Shown here one piece after another: positions 61,985 through 64,000 of a DNA stretch of 64,000 nucleotides; the first letter of the stretch is position 1; every line of letters starts with the position of its first letter. A model generated the notes under the pieces. The model was not told the DNA's origin and did not search any database. It saw only the letters and a program-made list of their open reading frames with translations. Source of the stretch: Neolewinella aquimaris (GTDB taxonomy: Bacteria; Bacteroidota; Bacteroidia; Chitinophagales; Saprospiraceae); the NCBI RefSeq assembly GCF_014197245.1, contig NZ_JACIFF010000006.1, forward strand, positions 248,001 through 312,000, given 5' to 3'. Both the position numbers and the translations under genes were made by a program.

Positions 61985-64000
61985 TGGCGAACCAGCAGAA
62001 ACGGACCTTCGGGCTCACCAACTTAGCGGTCGACAACGGCACCAGCGTCTTCCTGCTGGCGATCATGATCCTGATCTTCGGTCTGTACGCCTACGAGCAG
62101 GTCCCGAAGGAGCAGTTCCCCGAAGTCGAGCTGCCCCAGGTCTACATTAACACGCCCTACTTCGGCAACTCGGCCGCCGACATTGAGAGTCTCGTCACCC
62201 GCCCCCTGGAAAAGGAACTCCAGGGCGTCGACGGCGTGAAGGTGATCCGGTCGACCAGCATCCAGGATTTCAGCGTCATCACGGTCGAGTTCAACTCCGA
62301 CGAAGACTTCGACGATGCCCTGCGCCGCGTCAAGGACGCGGTAGACATCGCCAAGGCGGAACTGCCCACCGACCTCGACACCGACCCCACGGTACTGGAG
62401 ATCAACCTCTCCAAATTCCCCATCGTAACCATTAATATGAGCGGCGACTTCCCCCCGGAAGAGCTGCGGCGCTACGCCGAACTCATGGAGGACGAGATCG
62501 AGAACGTCGACGGCGTAAGCGCCGTAAACCTGAAGGGAATCCAGGAGCGCGAGATCGAGATCGCGGTCGACGTGCGTAAAATGGAAAGCCTGCAGATCAG
62601 CTTTCAGGACATTGAGAACGCCATTACGGGGGAGAACCTTACGCTGTCGGGCGGAGAGATCGTCAACAACGGCGTTCGCCGGGCCATCCGCGTCGTGGGT
62701 GAATTCAGTGACGCCGAAGAACTGTCCGGTACCATCGTCAAAAACGAGAACCAGCGGCTGGTGTACCTGCGCGATATCGCTGAGGTTACCTTCGGCTACG
62801 AGGATCCCAAGAGTATCGCCCGGGCCGACGGCCTGCCGGTGATCAGTCTCGACGTGATCAAACGCTCCGGCGAAAACCTTCTGAGTACCTCGGACGGCGT
62901 CAACGAAACGGTAGCGCGGGTGAAGCAACAACTCCCGGACGACCTGAGCATCACTTACTTCAACGACCAGTCGGACAACACCCGCAGCGAGGTCGACAAC
63001 CTGGAGAACAGCATCATATCCGGGGTAATCCTGGTGGTCGTCGTCCTGCTTTTCTTTCTGGGCCTACGCAACGCCCTGTTCGTGGGCATCGCCATTCCAT
63101 TGTCCATGCTCATGGGCATCCTTTGGATCTGGCTCAGCGGCGTTACCCTCAACATCGTGGTGCTGTTCGCCCTCATCCTGGCGCTGGGCTTGCTCGTCGA
63201 TAACGGCATCGTAATCGTTGAAAATATTTACCGGTACATGCAGCTGGGCGAAGTGTCCGACCGGGCGGCAAAGTACGGCGCGGGCGAGGTGGCCTGGCCC
63301 ATCATTGCTTCCACCGCGACTACTCTGGCCGCCTTCATGCCGCTGGCCATCTGGCCGGGTATTGTAGGGGAGTTCATGAAGTACTTTCCGATTACGCTGA
63401 TCCTGGTCCTGCTGTCATCGCTTATCGTAGCCCTCATCATTAATCCCGTGCTGGCGAGCCGGTTGATGCGGGTAGACAAACGGGCCGTATCGGCGGCCGG
63501 CCGTCGGCGCAAGGTGCGGTCGACCCTCATCACCGCCGGCGCCATGATGGTCATCGGACTGATCGGCTTGCTGCTGGGCGCCGCCTGGCTGTTCAACCTG
63601 ATGGTCATTGCTTCGGTGGTGACCCTGGTTTACTTTTTCCTGCTGCGGCCGGGTTCCTTCGTGTTCCAGGACCGCTTCCTGCCCTGGCTGGAAAAAAAGT
63701 ACGACCGCTTCATCGGTTTTGCCCTGCGCTTCAGCAAGTCGATGATCGTGGGTACCGTCGGTTTGCTCGTGCTGTCGCTCGTACTTACCGTTCTATTCCC
63801 TCCACAGATCGAGTTTTTCCCCTCCGCCGACCCCCTTTACGTGAATGCCTTCGTGGAACTGCCCCTCGGTTCCGACATCGGCGCCACGGATGAAGTGACC
63901 AAGGTCCTGGAAACCCGCATCCTGGACCTGCTCGAACCCTACGACGACATCGTGGAGGCCGTCCTTACCCAGATCGGTGAGAACACTTCCGACCCCAATA
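61984..64000 (+). CDS. RND-family efflux transporter, inner membrane (3' part outside window)
   Basis: First 672 residues of a protein of about 1000 or more. HAE1/AcrB-like: NNGTSVFLLAIMILIFGLY... TM1, the porter-domain TPYFGNSAADIESLVTRPLEKEL and NAITGENLTLSGGEI, and TM4 GLLVDNGIVIVENIYRY. In TM4 the proton-relay position Asp406 is kept but the second Asp of AcrB (Asp408) is Asn407, as in many RND proteins outside the AcrB group. Substrate range unknown. Confidence 0.93.
   Translation, partial: MANQQKRTFGLTNLAVDNGTSVFLLAIMILIFGLYAYEQVPKEQFPEVELPQVYINTPYFGNSAADIESLVTRPLEKELQGVDGVKVIRSTSIQDFSVITVEFNSDEDFDDALRRVKDAVDIAKAELPTDLDTDPTVLEINLSKFPIVTINMSGDFPPEELRRYAELMEDEIENVDGVSAVNLKGIQEREIEIAVDVRKMESLQISFQDIENAITGENLTLSGGEIVNNGVRRAIRVVGEFSDAEELSGTIVKNENQRLVYLRDIAEVTFGYEDPKSIARADGLPVISLDVIKRSGENLLSTSDGVNETVARVKQQLPDDLSITYFNDQSDNTRSEVDNLENSIISGVILVVVVLLFFLGLRNALFVGIAIPLSMLMGILWIWLSGVTLNIVVLFALILALGLLVDNGIVIVENIYRYMQLGEVSDRAAKYGAGEVAWPIIASTATTLAAFMPLAIWPGIVGEFMKYFPITLILVLLSSLIVALIINPVLASRLMRVDKRAVSAAGRRRKVRSTLITAGAMMVIGLIGLLLGAAWLFNLMVIASVVTLVYFFLLRPGSFVFQDRFLPWLEKKYDRFIGFALRFSKSMIVGTVGLLVLSLVLTVLFPPQIEFFPSADPLYVNAFVELPLGSDIGATDEVTKVLETRILDLLEPYDDIVEAVLTQIGENTSDPN

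Overview
The window is about 64 kb of a GC-rich (roughly 60 percent) Bacteroidota chromosome. A SusC/SusD pair, -7 promoter boxes of the form TAnnTTTG, short overlapping gene junctions, a DUF4783 protein, a DUF4837 lipoprotein, a nitrite/sulfite reductase with a C-terminal extension, a LeuA without its regulatory domain and several TTG/GTG starts all fit this phylum. The high GC points to the Saprospiria, for example a Lewinella/Neolewinella-like marine organism; this placement is inference. I see no rRNA, tRNA, CRISPR array, transposase, phage or plasmid gene.

Layout. 1-10.5 kb (mostly minus): AsmA-like protein (cut by the window edge), dapA, accA, a coiled-coil membrane protein, corA, a secreted TIM-barrel protein on plus, then efp-accB-accC, radC and a Nudix gene. 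10.5-15.9 kb (plus): a cystathionine beta-synthase-like gene behind a structured leader, a fatty acid hydroxylase, an overlapping run of alkyltransferase-like gene, tsaB and truA, then a WecA-type transferase and a fluoride channel. 15.8-18.4 kb (minus): O-antigen-ligase/polymerase-like and Wzz-like genes. 18.7-23.7 kb: susC, susD, terminator, ECF-type sigma factor. 24.3-29.8 kb: a sulfur assimilation operon (sulfite reductase, two siroheme synthesis enzymes, APS reductase, ferredoxin-NADP reductase). 29.8-38.8 kb (minus): alpha/beta hydrolase, O-methyltransferase, a small unknown protein, a second coiled-coil membrane protein, lutBC, rplS, a heptosyltransferase-like gene, bioD and hemH. 38.8-44.5 kb (plus): TspO-like protein, intergenic repeats, lpxK, acyltransferase, Na/Ca exchanger, hemA. 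44.6-52 kb: a large protein of unknown function (minus), then the leucine genes leuA and leuC-leuD-leuB, interrupted by an inverted sco1 gene and by a four-helix-bundle (23S intervening-sequence type) gene in AT-rich flanks. 52-64 kb: lipoproteins, a YfiT/DinB protein, recX, mscS, an rRNA pseudouridine synthase, a YtxJ-type bacillithiol redox protein, a uridine phosphorylase-like gene, and a TetR-TolC-HlyD-RND efflux operon cut by the right edge.

How the genes work together. Most of the window is housekeeping: fatty acid synthesis initiation (accABC), lysine/peptidoglycan precursor (dapA), lipid A and envelope sugars (lpxK, GT9, WecA-like, Wzy/Wzz-like), heme and siroheme (hemA, hemH, cobA, precorrin-2 dehydrogenase), sulfate reduction and leucine synthesis. 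The accessory signals are the four-helix-bundle insertion in the leucine operon, which seems to supply the last codons of leuC and to lie right against the TTG start of leuD; the repeat cluster at 39.6-39.74 kb; the long AT-rich intergenic region before the sulfite reductase; the structured leader of the cystathionine beta-synthase-like gene; and two related coiled-coil membrane proteins of unknown role. I found no convincing wholly new multi-gene system. The four-helix-bundle insertion is the most unusual structure.
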